A program made the position numbers and the translations under genes. A DNA stretch of 16,497 nucleotides, taken from positions 1 to 16,497 of the forward strand of contig DBMK01000169.1 in assembly GCA_002298885.1 (NCBI GenBank). Direction: 5' to 3'. Under the pieces are notes generated by a model. It searched no databases. It had not been told where the DNA came from and saw only the letters and a program-made list of their open reading frames with translations. Positions 15,464 to 16,497 of this stretch are shown piece after piece. Each line of letters opens with the position of its first letter. Positions within the stretch are counted from its first letter, which is position 1. Source of the DNA: Anaerolineaceae bacterium UBA700. GTDB lineage: Bacteria > Chloroflexota > Anaerolineae > Anaerolineales > Anaerolineaceae.

Positions 15464-15488
15464 TTATCTGATGATTTTCCCGTTGTTA

Positions 15489-16034
15489 TTATAAAAGTTG
15501 ATTTTGAACAAAATTGAATTGGTCACAAAAGAGTTTTAACGCTTCTTCATGCGTAAATGAGATTTCATCACCTTTCATATCAATATTTAGGGTGCGATTG
15601 CGCCAGGATACGCTTGTAATTCCCCTTTTTATTAAATCAGAAGGCCATTCTCTTAACTTACCACCCTGTTTATGGGAGACCACATTTCTGATTATGCGTG
15701 CAAATTGAAACCAAGGGACTGATTTGTATTGATCAATTTGTCCTGTCTCTTCGCAATATAGTAGTATCAATTCATGCCCTTCTCGAACAAGCGATCTCTT
15801 AAGTGATTTCTCGAATTCGCCAATATGCACATTTCGATTGATTGCATTTTCGATTTCTTCTGTGTACCAATTTGGACCAATCGAAAACCAAATTCCATTC
15901 GGACCATCAAATTTAATGTTTTTTCCAGAAAGACTCTTCCAACTATCCTCAGGAATTAGTTGCGGGAACAACAATCCCAAAGCGAAGTTTTCCCAAGTAT
16001 TAGTGAGTGCGGCAAGCAATTCGGTCTTAGTCAA
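15489..16034 (-). CDS. Orphan HEPN-like protein of unknown function
   Basis: 181-aa soluble protein, mostly helical in its first half by composition. Residues 107-131 (PWFQFARIIRNVVSHKQGGK onward) contain R116-N-V-V-S-H121, an R-x4-H motif with Asn after Arg as in HEPN ribonuclease and toxin domains. The C terminus (WRNRTLNIDMKGDEISFTHEEAL, then FCDQFNFV) looks like a small strand pair plus a last helix. No signal peptide or TM helix. The start is uncertain: TTG at 16034 is the first possible codon after an in-frame TAG (16053-16055), there is no ATG near, and no clear ribosome-binding site is visible. The gene is much more AT-rich than the rest of the window, has its own terminator and no operon partner in view, and is flanked by 17-nt direct repeats. 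HEPN assignment is motif-based only; it could belong to an unrelated helical family. Confidence 0.6.
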   Translation of the reverse strand: MTKTELLAALTNTWENFALGLLFPQLIPEDSWKSLSGKNIKFDGPNGIWFSIGPNWYTEEIENAINRNVHIGEFEKSLKRSLVREGHELILLYCEETGQIDQYKSVPWFQFARIIRNVVSHKQGGKLREWPSDLIKRGITSVSWRNRTLNIDMKGDEISFTHEEALKLFCDQFNFVQNQLL

Positions 16035-16396
16035 ATTTGATGTATGGTATGGCTAGAAATTTTATATCGGAATAATTCTCACGACTTATAAACAGAAAAT
16101 TATTCGTCTATCATTTGCAAATCTCTATAACATAATTTCAAGAACCCAAAATTACAGGGGGTCGACAAGGACATAATTTTGGAAAGTCATGAATATCCTA
16201 TTAATTACCAAAGTTGTAGCGAGAATTCTCACCTGTTATTTATTCTAGCCCCTTCAAGATAATGAAATTATATATTGCTTTTTGCTTTTAAGATCTTCGT
16301 AGGTCAAATTGAAGAAAGCATGTCATGCTTCACCCAAATTCTTTCCTCCTGCTTCAACCTAAAATCCAAATTTTCGCATGAATGCGGTCGATTAAA
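16035..16396. other. AT-rich non-coding region upstream of the HEPN-like gene
   Basis: No reading frame with a start and ribosome-binding site is seen on either strand. The first part on the minus strand has AT-rich runs (TATAAA, TTATAA) that could be promoter elements of the HEPN-like gene, without a good -35. The palindrome AAGCATG-T-CATGCTT (16316-16330) is the only clear structure; TTGAAG (16309-16314) and CTTCAA (16352-16357) lie outside it as a looser outer pair. Confidence 0.5.
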
Positions 16397-16397
16397 T

Positions 16398-16465
16398 GTT
16401 GGGTTTCGGGGAGTGGGGGTACAGGGCTGTAGACAAGATTTTAGCCCCCTCAACCCAACCTACAA
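16398..16465. repeat. Inverted-repeat unit containing the right copy of the 17-nt repeat
   Basis: GTTGGGTT (16398-16405) and AACCCAAC (16452-16459) are perfect reverse complements about 46 nt apart; the right arm lies inside CTCAACCCAACCTACAA (16449-16465). The enclosed DNA is G-rich (GGGGAGTGGGGG) and then C-rich. The layout resembles short dispersed palindromic elements or a miniature transposable element remnant. No target-site duplication could be defined. Confidence 0.55.
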
Positions 16466-16471
16466 GCTGGC

Positions 16472-16497
16472 GGCGCAGTCTTCGCTGAGACTGCGCC
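16472..16497. repeat. 10-bp hairpin at the window edge
   Basis: GGCGCAGTCT (16472-16481) and AGACTGCGCC (16488-16497) pair perfectly around a 6-nt loop. It starts 6 nt after the 17-nt repeat and runs to the last base, so the full element probably continues beyond the window. GC content jumps back up here, marking the edge of the AT-rich block. Confidence 0.6.

Noticed and set aside
16472..16497. Edge hairpin considered as part of a tRNA gene or attachment site
   Set aside because: Only one stem-loop is visible, without anticodon or T-arm sequences, and no integrase gene is in the window.

Overview
The window looks like chromosomal DNA from a GC-rich bacterium, most plausibly a member of the Chloroflexota (Anaerolineae-like). 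The basis is indirect: high GC, an Ala/Pro/Thr-tethered sugar-binding lipoprotein, a XylFGH importer with a ROK repressor, a LiaSR-like two-component pair beside an FtsX-type transporter, and many short palindromic intergenic repeats. No rRNA or tRNA gene, CRISPR array, integrase or transposase was seen, so the taxonomic call is an inference.

Left part (1-6866, + strand): a GT1/UGT-type glycosyltransferase starting at TTG, then a REP-like repeat. A compact four-gene operon follows: MacB/LolD-type ABC ATPase, a two-domain FtsX-type permease, a NarL/LiaS-type histidine kinase and a LuxR-type response regulator. The genes overlap or nearly touch (4-bp overlap, then gaps of 18 and 2 bp). This looks like an envelope-stress or export module with its own sensor pair.

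Middle part (6884-9112, - strand): a 38-codon lysine-rich mini-gene lies convergent to the response regulator. Next is a tight operon read leftwards: VOC protein, triple zinc-ribbon protein, gluconokinase, and a conserved protein of unknown function that is AT-richer than its neighbours. It ends in a hairpin.

Right-middle (9163-14898, - strand): a pentose-type sugar uptake locus read leftwards, xylR (ROK) - xylF - xylG - xylH. A GC-rich hairpin sits between xylF and xylG. A strong promoter with a palindrome just downstream precedes xylR. Two long hairpins of related sequence lie on either side of the locus.

Right end (14934-16497): a small YrdB-like four-helix membrane protein with an extended -10 promoter, then an AT-rich orphan gene with a HEPN-like Arg-x4-His motif, a TTG start and a good intrinsic terminator. 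The orphan gene is flanked by two direct copies of a 17-nt sequence that belongs to a palindromic repeat. This last block looks acquired and is the most interesting part. I found no clearly new multi-gene system. The best leads are the repeat-flanked HEPN-like gene, the unannotated Lys-rich mini-gene, and the regulatory hairpins and palindromes of the sugar locus.
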